DNA of 64,000 nucleotides from Dromaius novaehollandiae. Taxonomy: Eukaryota; Chordata; Aves; Casuariiformes; Dromaiidae. The position numbers and the translations under genes are program-made. Below are positions 22,322-34,928 of the stretch, piece by piece (position 1 is the first letter of the stretch; each line of letters opens with the position of its first letter). The DNA lies in contig NC_088111.1 of the NCBI RefSeq assembly GCF_036370855.1, positions 17,457,501 to 17,521,500 of the forward strand, in the 5' to 3' direction. The notes below the pieces were generated by a model. The model saw only the letters and a program-made list of their open reading frames with translations. It was not told where the DNA came from and did no database searches.

Positions 22322-25300
22322 ATGGAGGAGGCGGCAGGGGGTGAGCGCCGCAGTGGGGGTCTCTTTCGAGCGTGGGGGCTGCCAGGGAGGGGCGCCGCGC
22401 GGGGCTGGGGGGGCCGGGACTTCCGGGGGGGGCAGCGCCGCGGTGGCCGGCGCGGGGGCGGTAGGCCCGGGGCGGCGGGGCCGGCAGGCCCGGGGCGGCG
22501 GGGCCGGCTCCCGGGGCGGGGGGGGCCCTAAGGCGGACGGGACGGGGGCCCGGGCCCAGCTCCGGCGCAAGGAGCGCCGCGGCGACCGGCCCGGGGGGCC
22601 CGGGGCTCCCGGTGCCCGGCACCCGGTGGAGGCAGCGCCGGGGTGGCCCGGCCCAGCGGGGGCCCGGTGCTCCCGGGGCCGCCTTGCGACGCGGCTCCGC
22701 GTAACGCCGCCCCCCGCCCCACGTTACCGTCGGTGGAGGTGCGGATGAGGTCCGCCATGGTGCGGGCGGGCTCCATGCCGGCGGCGCGGTGCGGGGCGGC
22801 GGGCGCCTGCCGGCCGTGGGGCCGTGAGTCAGGCGGGCTGCGGCGGTGACGGGGCGCCCGGGAACGCGGGGCCGCCCGGCGGGTTGGGCGGCGCCTGCCC
22901 CGCGCCGGCCCTCGGCGCTGTCCCGCGCTGCCGGGGCTCCGAGCTGGGGGCTCCTGCCGGCAGCGCCGCCCCCGCCCCCGGCCTGTCCCCCTGTCAGAGC
23001 CTTCCTCTTTCCCGGGGGCGCTGGCGGGTTTTTCTCACGTTTTTCCCCTTCAACCTTGCCCTGTGTCGAGAGCTTGTGTCAGCAGATCCCTGAGCCCCTG
23101 AAACACGTGCTGACAGCGCAGCAAGGAGGCTCGAGGTGACCTGGGCTTCTAGGAGTGCGAGAAGCATGGTGCAAAGGGGGAAACGCCAAGGGGCCAGCTT
23201 CAGAGAGCCTCATGGCAATTCCTGCAAAGGGCTGAGGCCGAAATTTGGCCTGGGCATACATGTGACAAACTCCTTCCCTGGATGTGTATTGCGTTGCTGC
23301 CTGAGTGCTGCATAGGTCACCAGGCCAAAGTTTTTACCCTCCACGGGCTCTTTGTTGGACTTGCCGTTGCTCTGATCTTTTTCCTAATAGCAGAAGGTCT
23401 GTGTTAAATCCACCCTCTTTTTTTTTTTGCCCTGTTTTCATATGCCTGAAACAAGCTTGTTGGAGTCGCACCATCTCGTCTCAGCTGGCGACAGCCACTG
23501 TTATTGTGTGCAGCATGTTGCTGGCGCAGTGGCAGCCGACTGAGCTGGCTGATCAGGGCGTTGCTGCCTGCACAGCGCGAGGTCGAGGAGCGGGTCTGAT
23601 GCCCTGTTACTGTTCTGCTTCTTCCCAGAGAGGAGTAACCTGGCGGGGGTGCGGCACATCCTCCTGGTGCTCTCGGGGAAGGGCGGCGTGGGGAAGAGCA
23701 CCATCGCCACCGAGCTGGCTTTGTCTCTGCGGCACTCGGGGAAGAAGGTGAGTGAGGGCTCGTGGGGTGGGGGAGCTCCGTGTGCGCTCTCTCCCTTCTG
23801 ATCTCCGGCTGGGCTTGGCTTTGCTCAGCCTTTCTGCACGTGTCTGTTCGGTGAGCAGAGCGTAAAGCTCCTCCGTGGCGGAGGCTGCTGCTGGGAGCAG
23901 CAGTGCTGCCTGTGACAGAAACTTGAGTATGGTTTTTTTTTCTGTGCTTACTTGGTTCTGCACAGTCTGACTGTGCAGTTCACTTCCCCTTTATCCAGGA
24001 GACTAAAATGATCCCCCCAAAAGTTATTTCTGTCATGTGCCAAATGAAGGCACTGAGAAATGACTTGCTTTTTTGTGGTATAGTACGCAGCCACTTTGTG
24101 GAGTGATGTGGGTGAGCTGAAAGACAGCATCACCCTGGGGGCAAAGGGGAGCCGTGTGGGCATGAGACAGGCTGGGGATTTTGTAAAGGCTCTGTGGAGC
24201 AGACACCACTTAGATTCTGATAGGTCTCTTGAATAAAGACTTCCCAAAAGTGCCTCTAAACACCAAAGAGATGTCCCTTGTAAGGATGGGGATCTGGAGG
24301 ACCCTAGTCGAAGGATACCGGTCAGAACTGGCGCTTTGGCTCCCGAGGTGCAGAGTCCCTCTGAAGCACTGAGAGCTGCTGGAGCTCATACGCTGCTTTC
24401 CCTTGCCCAAGGAGGGAGCCCAGCTGGGTGCTGCATGGGTGCTCAGGCCTGTCTGCTTGCCTGCAGGTGGGGATCCTGGATGTGGACCTGTGCGGCCCCA
24501 GCATACCCCGCATGTTCAACGTGCAGGACAACGATGTGCACCAGTGCGACAGCGGCTGGGTGCCAGTTTTTGTGGACCAAGACAAAAGCATCTCGCTCAT
24601 GTCCATCGGCTTCCTGCTGGAAAAGCCGGATGATGCTGTGGTGTGGAGAGGACCCAAGAAAAATGGTACAGATGTTTTTTGCTGTTTGTAACAACCTTCC
24701 AGCGCTAGGCGTCTTCTGCAAAACTTCCTGGAGCTGATGCTTGTTCTGCCCAGGGCCTGGGCTCTTCCAGACGTCATGTTCCTTGGCAGCCTGTGCTCAA
24801 ATGTAGGCTGCAGTCTGAAAGCCCCTCTCCTGGGACAGAGGCCAGTGGGTTAGAGGCAGCTGATGTAAATGGCCTGGGGAGAGCCTTTGCTCTATCACTG
24901 CTGGTTTCAGCTGAGACCTTGTTAGCAATAAAAGCGTCTCTGATGTGACAAGTCCATGTAACATCGCCTGGGTGTGTTGGGGCTGTCCCCTTGGCACACA
25001 TCAGTGACATGCTGTCACAGTGAGGTCTCCATGTGTAGCCAGGTACTGTGGAGTCTGATTAGCCTTGGAGACAGGGCTCCAAGTGACCTGGGGGAGGACA
25101 ATGCTCCTGCACTCCAGGGCTGTCCCCCCTGAGTGGGTTCAGGTGGTCCAGGCTGTGCTGCATGTGCTTTGCTGGCAGGTAGCCCTGCTTGCTCTTCCCT
25201 GTCCCCCAGGATGCCTCCTGACCACGTGGCTCCCAGGACACTTGCTAAAACCTGAGATATTTTCACCCCTTTAATTTCCACAGCTTTGATAAAACAATTT

Positions 25301-27215
25301 GTTGCTGATGTGGCCTGGGGGGACCTGGACTTCCTCATTGTGGACACTCCTCCGGGCACATCCGATGAGCACATCTCCACGGTGGAGGCTTTGCGGCCGT
25401 ACAAGCCCCTGGGAGCAATCCTAGTCACGACGCCTCAGGTAGGGCAGCCTGCCCGCTCTCCTGGCTCGGTTGGTGGGGGAGTATGCACCCGAGAGTGGGT
25501 GCTTTCCCAGGCCTGTCTGTGGCTACTTGCTTTACACCTCCACCTCCTGGGGCAGCCACTGTGTGTCCCTTAGGACGTCTCTGACATCTGTCAGTCAGTT
25601 GTGAGTCAAGCCTGCCCTCAAATCCAAGCTTGTCCAATATCTGCCTCTGCTTACACACAAGTGCTTGCTGAGCCAGGGGCTGCCCAAGCGTGGGGCCCGC
25701 TGGAAGCTGAGCACCTCTGTCACTTCAGTGCAGGTCTTGCTGCAGCCACTGCCCAAACCCTTCAGCCCCTGCAACACTGTCACCCATCTTCCACTGTGTC
25801 CCATGCTCCACTCTTCTGGAGTGCACTGAGGTCTCCTAGCACAAGGTATAGCCAGCAATGGGGAGACAGCATCCCCTAAGCCCCCTTCTCCATGCGTGCT
25901 GCACTCTGTGTGTGTATGCCTGCTGCAGAGCTACAGTCTGGCCGGAGAGGCAGACGCCCCTAACCCTCGCCTGCTCTCCCCTGCAGGCAGTGTCTGTGGG
26001 GGACGTGAGGCGAGAACTGACGTTCTGTAAGAAGACGGGTTTACGAGTTCTCGGGATCATAGAGAACATGAGTGGTTTCGTCTGCCCGCACTGTTCGGTG
26101 AGTTTCTTGATACTGCTGGGCTACTATGGGTTGTCATTCATGATGGGGTTATTGTATGATCTGGCACATAGGGCTGGAGGTCAGGGAATGCCGTGAGGGA
26201 CGATGCTGTGTGCTTGGAAGATGAGAGTCTCCTGGCTGCTAGTGTGAGGTTTGGAAGAAGCCGCTGGCTCTGCTTTCCTAAAGAGAGCTGGGGGAGGGCA
26301 GGGCAAAGACCGTTGCTCTGAGGTTGGAAGGTGGAGGAGAGGTGGCTTTGCTTGCACCCAAGCAGTGCCTGCCCTGTTGTACAGGGCTCTGCACGCTGAT
26401 GTTTATGACTAACTGCTATTTCTCTTCCTCCTTCAGGAGTGCACAAACATCTTTTCCAAAGGGGGAGGTGAAGAACTGGCAAAGCACGCTGGGGTCCCTT
26501 TCCTTGGTGAGTGGCCTCGTGAGCAGAGCCCTCCTTGGTTAGAGGTGATGTCTGTACAGTGCCATGGTGGTGGGGGAGTGCTTGAGTGGAGAGGCGCAGT
26601 ACCACCAGGGGAGAGAGGCTGGGCTCTGGGTCCCTGGGAGCCCTTGGGGCCTAGGCAGAGGCAAGATGTGGCTATTGCTTCTCTGCCATCCAGAATGCTC
26701 ACAGTGGGCATCTGGCCTGGCTGGAGCAGAGGCAGAAGTGCCCGGCAGCCCGCTCTGGCTACGGATGTTGTGGTGGCAGAGTAATCAAGCCCAAAGCCCC
26801 ACGGCTGTCCTGAAATGTCATGAAGCCTCCCTAAGAAAACGCGGAGAGCGTTTGTCACGAAGCACTGTGGTGTGGCTTTGCCCTAGATCCGGAGAGAAGG
26901 GTTGCAGGCGAAGTGTGGCTACTGAAGGATTCAGTAGGGATGGCTTCCCTCTTTCCCACTGCTGTCCCAGGAGATGAGGCTGGCGGGGCTATTTCCTCAT
27001 GGCTGACTGCAGGCCTTTGCCTTGCAACGACCAGGCAGTCACTCTCCCCTTTCCTCCCCTCTCCAATAGGCTCTGTGCCCCTGGACCCGCAGCTCAGCCA
27101 GAGCTTGGAGGAGGGCAGAGACTTCATTCAAGAGTTTCCCAAGAGCTCTGCCTTCCCTGCCCTGGCTCACATTGCCCAGCAGATCTTGGATGGGACATCC
27201 CCGCAAAGCTCCTGA
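22322..27215 (+). CDS. NUBP2: NUBP2, cytosolic Fe-S cluster assembly P-loop ATPase
   Basis: Seven coding exons: 22322-22340, 23629-23747, 24467-24665, 25284-25438, 25987-26097, 26437-26506 and 27070-27215. All are GT-AG with consistent phases. The product is 272 aa (human about 271). NUBP2 pairs with NUBP1 as the scaffold of the cytosolic iron-sulfur assembly machinery. Seen in the sequence: N-terminus [16 protein letters not shown], deviant Walker A GKGGVGKS at 23-30, the MRP/NBP35 signatures [12 protein letters not shown] and [19 protein letters not shown], and the CPHC pair (Cys197, Cys200) that holds the bridging cluster, with another Cys at 203. GGGEELA and a C-terminus [12 protein letters not shown] complete the family pattern. 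The N-terminal four-cysteine motif of NUBP1 is absent, as expected for NUBP2. Expression is probably driven by the divergent CpG island shared with SPSB3. Confidence 0.97.
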
Positions 27216-29727
27216 AGTGGGTATTGAGGTGGACTCTTGTTGGCTGAGGTCCCTGCCCAACACCACCATCAGCAGCTCTTGCTGGTGGGAAAGGGGGGAT
27301 GCAGAAGCTGTTTCACTATGACACTGTCTCAGCAGGGGATGAAGGGGGGATGCCACTCTTGGAGATCTGAAAAGGGAAGTGCTGCTCCACCCCTGCCTTG
27401 GATTTGAAGAGCCCCTGATGGGTGTATCCGCTCATGCAAGGGACGCACATCTGCAGCCTTGGTCTTGCCTTCTGAATGGGCAGGTATTCTGCCCAGATGG
27501 TACAGTTGTTCCTAGCCCCGCACACACCGTGCTTTCCTCTGCAAGTTGGTCCGTTGCACAGGTACTTGTGGAGCTCCAGGTTGTTTCCACAACGTCTCAT
27601 ATGCTGCAGCGTTTTCGACAATGACTGAATGCAACTAGCAGCTACGGTGGCTCATACCATTGACTGACACAGTCATTCCCTCGCTAAACCCAAATGGCAC
27701 AAAGAGTCTGTATCTCGCCTCCACACACTGCTGCCTTCTCTCCTGTCGCTTTTGCTGCGTGACAGATTATATGGTACTTGTGGTTCAGTGGCTGGTGAGT
27801 TCGTGCCAGATGCTCTGATCTGCGTCTGAGCCAAACCACCTCACTCGGAAATCTAAGATCGTTGGTACAGAATATGCATCTGAGGGCTTGGCATGTGCTT
27901 CATGTGAGAAAATGTCTTTACGTGATCTACTCTCCATTTCACATCTGCATCCTGCCCTAGCGAAAAACGCCATTTCTTGGTCTGCTGGGGCTTGTCATGA
28001 CTCAGGAATATTTTTAAAGGTTCCAGACAGTAAACACTTTTCTTAAAATCAGTGTGTTGTTTATGCTTTTCTATTGCCGTAGCTGTGAATCTTGGTATTA
28101 AGAGCACCTCATTTATCTCTAGGCAGTTTCTACTTTTCCTTCTTCCTCTGTGCCCTTGCTAGCTAGGCTACAGCTAAATCTTTTCACCTTGCCATGGCTG
28201 GATCTTAAAAGCTGGCGTGAATTCCTTTGCAGTATCCTTTGCTGCACCTGATGCACATGGGGCTCCCTCAGGCCCCAGGTAGTTTCCTTGCTCAGTGGTC
28301 GGAGCGTGCGATTTCCTTTGGCCTCCTTCCCCTGGCAGCTGCTGTTAACTTGAGTTTCTTCTCAGTGCCCCGGAACTGGCACTCCTTTGGGGCCTACCCT
28401 CCTCTTGCAGGCTTGATATAAGCCAAGGAACCTAATGGAGGTGGTGTCTCTCCCTCTTCTGGACTCTGAGGCCATCCTTGGCTGCGTGCCCTTTCCATGC
28501 TCTGGTCTGTGCTGAGGACTCACCTTTGCAGTGCTCATTGGGCAGGGGCAGAAATCTCTCGGGTTTTTACTACCAGACGGATTATATTTGAAAACAGACG
28601 GTTACAAAGCAATCAGAGCATCTGTCTATACTGCATGCTGTATGCATAGTTAAAACTTGCATCTGACCAGGTTTCCTCACTCACAACTTTCTTTCCTGGA
28701 AACTTTGTCTGACCTTTGGTCACTTATCTCATATTTGGAGAGTCGGGCAGTAGGGTTGGAGTCTGACCAGGCTGTTAATTTGTGCAGGATTTCTGGATGC
28801 CTATTGCTGCCTGTGCACAGCTGTTTCCTCCAGGAGTGTGTCTGAGCCCATCAGACCGGCGGTGCGTGCCACTCGCCCTGGGCCTGCGCTAAATCCATTG
28901 TGCCCTTGCTGCAATGGCCGCTCTGTGTGCGTGTCACCTGCTGTGTTGGCCGTGTGCTTCTGTCTAAGAAATCCCGCGTGCTTGGGTCAGTTAATGGGTC
29001 TGTTAAACCTGTGGCAGATGCAAGCTGAAGGGGAGCTCCAGGAGATGCAGGCTTGGCCTGAGCTGGAAGCTGTTCTTCGCCTAAGTAGAGGTGTTGGGGA
29101 GATGAGGGTGGCTGGCAGCAACGACAGCTGTTCTTGCAACACGGGAAGAGCCATCCAGTGCAAATCCTGCTCTGTAATCGCTCTCGGTGTGGAGAGGGTG
29201 TAACCAGAGTCCAAGAGTCTGAACTGGCATCAACTGAGATTGTTGGGCAGTGGTTGCTGGCCCTTACTGGCTGCTGTGCCAGTGATCTGAATGACAGTGG
29301 ACCCTCCTGTCTCCAAGGCCAATCTGAGTCTTTCCTTTGCAGCTGATCATCTTACAGAAAACTTGCTGCAAATTCCTCCTGTGCTTTGGGGGAGAAGGTC
29401 CAGCCCTTCTCTTGAATGGCATAGGGATCTGCAGGGTGTCGCAAAGGTCTGATGAGCCCGAGCTGTGCTGTCGGAGCGAGATGCCCAGGTCCCTTCAGCT
29501 CTGCAGACGTTATCTGCGCTGCAGCAGGGAGCAAGCCGGCGAGCAGCTGGGTGCGGCAGCTCTGCCCTGCGCACGCTGTGACGCCGGGTAGCTGACAGCG
29601 CTCACGCTCTTTGACGTGGCCGTGCTGTGCAGAGGCACGAAGGGGCTCTGATAAGACATCCCAGCTGGGTGTGGCACGTGCTTTCAAAAAAACATACTTA
29701 CAAGATGGGTTGCGATAGCTCCAAAGG
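27216..29727. other. Right of NUBP2, no gene recognised
   Basis: This contains the NUBP2 3' UTR, whose end I could not fix because no AATAAA was found nearby; an AGTAAA variant lies at about 28029. No coding exon or RNA gene was recognised. Confidence 0.5.
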
Positions 29728-29733
29728 TTTATT
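29728..29733 (-). other. Candidate IGFALS polyadenylation signal
   Basis: TTTATT here reads AATAAA on the minus strand, about 1.18 kb past the IGFALS stop. It is the nearest canonical signal I noticed on that strand, so the IGFALS 3' UTR may extend this far. Confidence 0.3.
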
Positions 29734-30908
29734 TGTCTGCTACGATTTATCAGGTAAGTGACGTGCATGGCTTTCTGTAGCCTGCCTACATCTGCTATTG
29801 CAAAGAATGATTAAAGCAAGTCATCTGCCCCCTTTCCTAAACCTACAGGAGAGCGTGTGGCTTTTTAGGATTTTTGTTTTCTCTAAGCTTCCCTTTAAAC
29901 CTGCCAAAAAGCATCCCTGGGTAGAGGTGAACCTGAGCCCTTACCCTGGTCTTCTCTTACCCATGGATTCATGGATGGGTGTGTGGTGGGGTGTCACGCT
30001 CTTAGCTCTATTCCTGACTTTGTGCCCCTGGGGTCCTACTTCTGGATCAGGCTGCTGTTTGCTAGCGCCATACAAAAGCAGCGCCGTGGCTGGGTGGTTT
30101 GTGGGGAGCCTGCAGCCCTTCCCCACCGTAGCGCGAGGGTGTTGGGAAAGGCTCGGTGTGGCCTGCCAGCCTGGAGGAAGCTGCACAGCACCTGGCATCT
30201 GCTGGGTTGGTTCATGGCAGGAAGATGCTTCATTTCATTGTAATTCTAATAAAGGAGAGCTGGAGCCAAGTTTCCTCTCTGCCAGTCAGGATGGTCCTGC
30301 CAGGCCTCAGAGGTGCCCCTCGCTGTGGCGAGGGCTCTGCTCGGTGGGTAAATGCCTTTCCCTCACCCCCGAGCAGCTGCCAGAAGCTCAGGGATGCTTG
30401 GGCTTCCTGACTGGGGTGGGCAGGCAGGCTGGGGAGCGAGTGCGCTAACCTGAGGGCTGGTGTTTAAATAACTCGGATATTTTGGTTTGGAGGCAGCAGA
30501 GCCCATTTGGGCAGCTGGTGCCTGTCTCCCCCTGCCCATCCCTGCCTTCCCCAGCAAACAGACATACCCACATCGCCCCAAGAAGTGGTGTCCCCCGGTT
30601 ACTTATGCCAACCCCTGCGCTGGTTCTGTTTAAAATTACACATATACAGCTCCCTTTATCAGTCCAGAATGGAGAAAGACAGCTAAAGACAGCAGAGAAG
30701 CCAGGCTAACCTTGTGCAGTTGCTTGCGCTGCTGCCCTGGTTAGCCCAGCGTGGGGCCGGGCCGGGGAGCGAGGTGCCAGGTAACTGCTGTCCCAGGGAC
30801 CGAGAAAGGGAAGGTGACAGTTCAGGGCACACTGCTAGCTTGTGGTTAGGTGTGCGCCATTGCTCACGACGGAAAGCAGCAAGTCCTCCAGAAAGCGGAG
30901 CTGTGTTG

Positions 30909-33900
30909 TCAGCAGTGAGCAAAGTTGTCCTCACTGGTGTCGCGGAGATCCAGGCCTGTCACATTTGGGGGGTGGAGGCAGGTGAGGTTGTTGTAAGTGT
31001 ACACAGGGACGTGGGAATCGTCCCCCTCCACGACGGACTGAACGAACCGTGGGACCACCACGGGGTGCTGCAAGGAGAAGTCCCGCAGGCCCTTCAGGGA
31101 GCAGTTACAGTGCCAGTTGTTTCCCTCCAGCCACAGCTGCTCCAGCGCGAATGAAGAGCACAGAAAACCAACTGAGAAGGTTTCCAGGGAGTTGTTCCTC
31201 AGGCTGAGATACCGCAGGTTTGACAGTGGGGAGATGACGGTGTTGTCCAGTGTCTCCAGCTGGTTATTTGAGAGATCGAGCCAGAAGAGGCCCTGGAGTG
31301 GGCTGAAGGTGTCCTGTGAGATGTCCAGGAGCTGGTTGGAGGAGAGAAAAAGATACTCTAGGTTGCTTAGTCCCACAAAGAGCTTGGGTGAGAGGTGGCT
31401 CAGCTTGTTGTGCTTCAGATCCAGCTCCAGGAGCTCATGCAGATCACCGAAGCTTTGGTCTTCGATCACAGAGATGGTGTTGTGCTGTAAGAAGAGCCTC
31501 CGCAGGCTGGAGAGGCTGGAGAATGTGTTTGCTCTGATCCTGCTGAGACAGCTGTGCTCCAAGTGAAGGCTGTGCAACTTGGTGACACCCTTAAAGACGT
31601 AGTCGGGAAGAGCCTTGATGCAATTAGCAGACAAGTGCATCACTGCAATGTTGTACAGCCCCAGGAAGGCCCCAACCCTGATATCTTGTATCTGGTTGTT
31701 GTTCAGGGTGAGGACCTCCAGCTGGCGAAGCCCGTCAAAAGTCCTTTCTGCCAGGTTTCTGATCCTGTTGTGTCCCAGCTGCAGCTCCTCCAGGAACTGG
31801 AGGTCTTTGAAAGTCCTGGGTCTCAGGCTGGTGATAGAATTGGTGGATAAGCGTAAGACATGCAGGCTTAGGAGACCCAAAAAAGTGTCCTCAAAGAGTG
31901 AGACAAGACGGTTGTGGGAGAGATCCAGCCACCGGAGGGACTTCATGCCCACGAACGCGCGAGGTGCAATGGCATTGATCTGGTTGTGGTTCAAGTACAG
32001 CTTCTGTAGCTTCTGCAGCTTGACAAAGATGTTGATCTTGATTCCCTTGAGAGAGTTCCCGCTCAGATCCAGCTCCTTCAGCTCAGTAAGGCTGCAGAAG
32101 AGCTGGTGCTGCAGGTAGGGGAGCTTGTTTCCAGCCAGGATCAGCTCCCTCAGGTTGGGTAAATCGTGGAAAACCTTGTCAGGCAAGACCACAAGTGAAT
32201 TCCAGCCCAGATTCAGATACCACAGGTTGGAGAGGCCAGCAAACAGCCCTTCCTCCACCTTGGTGAAGAAGTTGTTGTTGAGGCTCAGGGACACAAGGTT
32301 TTGGGTGTGAAGGAAAGTGTGGGGCGCCAAGTACTTCAGCCGGTTGCGTTCCAGGTGGAGGTGGTAGAGGCTCCTCAGCCCGTGGAAGGCGTGCTGCTCC
32401 ACGCCGGCCAGCTGACTGCTTTGCAGGTCGAGGAAGTCAAGGCTGGAGAGGTTCCTGAATGCTGCGGCTGGCAGCAAGGTGAAATTGTTGCCGTCTAGCC
32501 AGAGGGCTTTGGCGTTGGTGGGGATGTCCTCTGGAAGGTGCGTGAGGTTGCGTGCACTGCAGAAGACATTGAGCTCCTCACTGTAGTCATCAAAGCTGCA
32601 GGCGCACAAACTGGGGCATCGCAGGGGCTCTGCGTCCGGCTGCTCCTTCAGGGCTTCTCCTTCCAGCGGCTGTGACGCAGCTGCCAGCAGCAGGGCCAAG
32701 GGGAGCAGGAGAGCGATGGCTGCTGCGGAGAGCAAGGGAATAGAAAGCATTAGCTGACCAAGCGTGGCACAAGGAGGCGATAGCAAGGACAGTGTTTCCT
32801 ACTTGCAAGATGATGCAAGGAGGAGATGATACTGAGCAAGGAGAGTCCTCCTGGCCTTCTTGTGTCCTAGCAAAGTCACCTGCTGAACAAGCATGAGTGC
32901 AGTCTGGCTGGAGTGATCTCTGCTCCTGGCAGACTGTGTCTGCCTGGGCAGACGAGAAGGGATCCAACGGCACCTTCCTGGTCCCTAGGGAAGGTGGCTG
33001 GAGGTGCTGGCAGGCACAGGTGGGTCTGCCCTGCGGGGCAGCAGAGCCGATGCAAGATGAGGTGCAATTTGGCCGTGGTGCCAGCGGGCAGTGGAGCTGC
33101 CTTGTCTCCTGCCATGACCGGGACGTTCTTGGCGTGGTCTCCAGACCCCACTGCTCTGCCCCGGGACTTACGCTCTGGCTTCGCACCCTCTTCTCTGTCC
33201 TGCGGCTTCCCTGTTTGGCCCCTCCTGTCTGTCTCGCAGTTGGCTGGGGCGCTGGGGCTTGGGGTGATCGGGACAAGTGAAAAGCAGCGAGGAGGAGGCT
33301 GGTGCCATGCGAGTGGGCATGTGCTCGGTGCCGGCGTAGCTGCACAGCTCAGGGCACGGTACCTGCCTTCCCTCTCGTAGGAAGTGATTCCTGCAGCAGG
33401 GCTCAGCCGCGCTTTGGAAAGCGGCGGCAGGGCGACTCTGGGCAAAGCAGGGAGGGCAGCTTATGCAGTGACTGGGGAACACTTGGAGTTACAAAAAGCT
33501 TTCTCTCCCCTGTAGTTCAACCCTGACTTCTCTGTCCCTGCGGTGCGATTTCTCTCCGTTTACCTACTGAGCCCAAGAGAGCTCCGCGGTCACTCCGAGC
33601 AGAGCCGCGGGAGCAGCTGCGGCTGCTGCTGCACGTTATTTTCACGACAGCGGTTTTGGGCTAAGGCAGGGACCGGGGCGCTTGCTGTGGCATGCTCCAG
33701 CGCCGGGTGCGGGCTCCCTCAGCGGGGCACGAGCCGCTGTCAGAGCGATCGGCGGCTCGGGAGCATCCCTTCGCGCGCGGCCCGCGGAGGCCAGCAGCGA
33801 GCGGTGCTGGTGCCGGGGCTCTGCTCGCCCCGCTGTTTGCTGCGCCTGCAGGAGGGCGAGCTGCCCCAGCCCCGTCTCCCAAGCCGTTTGTGCCGAGTTA

Positions 33901-34928
33901 CGGCAGGCACCCCTGAAATCATCACCACGGCCGAGCGCGAAGAATTATTGTTGCCGCGGATTAGCTCTGAGTAGTCCAGGGCCGTGACTCAACCACCTCC
34001 CGGGCAAATGACCCGCTAGCGCGGCGACCGGAGCGCCTGCCGTCCCCGTCCTGCCACCATGGCGTGACGCACGTCGCTTTTTTCCACCAAGGCGCATGGG
34101 GCAGAGATTCCTGCTGCGAGGGGCTGGGGCGGCTGGGCCAGGACGGGAGCGGCTGCCTTGCAAGTGGCTCTTCCATGGGGGCCCCGGCCGGTGTTTCTGG
34201 AGCACCGCTGCTGAGGCAGCTCCGGATCCCATGGGGTTTGGATACTCCCATCCAATATCCATGCACTAAGCAATAACACGCATTTTTGAGACTCGGCCTG
34301 CCCTTTGGAAAGTCCATGACCATGCATTAGCAGGATTGCCCGGGGCTCCTGCCGCAGCTCAGACCCCTCTTTATTTACTCTTTGGTGCATGGACCCTGGG
34401 TAACCCCAGCACCGTCACGTCCCGGCTCCCCTGCCGTGAGGGTCCCCTGCAGCAGCTGGGAAATTTGCCCGGGTACATCTTAGCAGCAGCTGCTTTCTTT
34501 CTGCCAGCAGCAGATGAACCTTTCCCCTTCCCTCCTTTCTCCCCGAATTAACTTGATCTTTCCCGGAGTGAAGAAAACCCGAGGGGCCGCCCCGCCTTGC
34601 TGGCCAGGTGCTCGGTGCAAAGGCTCCGGCCCCTTCCCGCAGCCCTGAGCTGGTTTCGGCAGAGGCTCGTGCACCACGTTATGGGGCCTGAAAGTAAAGT
34701 GCCTGAGAAGGCACAGAGGCTCCTGAAATGTTTTTTCAGCAATGAAGGCAGAAAAAAGGGGAAAAAGGTTAACAGCGACTTGACTGCAAAGTCCCAGGAG
34801 AGCTTTACCTTCTCCCCCCCGCGCTTTTGCCCTGCCCGTCCTGCCACGCGGGGTCCGTGCCGAGGGGACCCGTGCGGCACCGCGGGAGCAGCGGGAGGTC
34901 TCCCTGCCTTACCTTTGCGTGTGCTCAT
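30909..34928 (-). CDS. IGFALS: IGFALS, IGF-binding protein acid-labile subunit
   Basis: Two coding exons on the minus strand: 34928-34913 (ATG, MSTRK plus one base) and 32722-30909. The first has a gccaccATG context and an AAAG/gtaagg donor, and the tiny first exon matches the human gene layout. The joined product is 609 aa (human about 605). An ATG inside the large exon (32786) would read across the acceptor and is not preferred. IGFALS is a secreted liver glycoprotein that locks IGF with IGFBP3 or IGFBP5 into the long-lived serum ternary complex. Residues 6-22 form the signal-peptide core. An N-terminal LRR cap has CPSLCAC (41-47) and VFCSA. About twenty leucine-rich repeats follow (for example [20 protein letters not shown]), then a C-terminal cap [12 protein letters not shown]. 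Several N-glycosylation sequons (NLT, NFT, NLS, NCS, NVT) are visible. The cap lacks two cysteines I recall in the human protein. Confidence 0.95.
32723..34912. other. IGFALS intron 1
   Basis: A GT-AG intron on the minus strand separating the 16-nt first coding exon from the main exon. A CpG-richer part lies at about 33.6-33.9 kb. No gene was recognised within it. Confidence 0.7.

Larger units (their letters stand above)
20566..23050. promoter_or_regulatory. CpG island, SPSB3/NUBP2 divergent promoter
   Basis: A long CpG-dense region covers the SPSB3 start exon and the NUBP2 first exon (22322), which point away from each other. Between about 21.9 and 22.3 kb it holds four ATTGG (inverted CCAAT) boxes and a TCACGTGC E-box but no TATA box. 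SPSB3 probably has a non-coding first exon ending at a GT donor near 21826 (minus strand), with initiation around 21.9 kb. That exon is an inference. Confidence 0.75.

Noticed and set aside
32723-32786. In-frame ATG at 32786 as the IGFALS start (625 aa form)
   Set aside because: It reads across a good splice acceptor; the upstream MSTRK exon with a strong Kozak context and correct phase matches the known gene structure.
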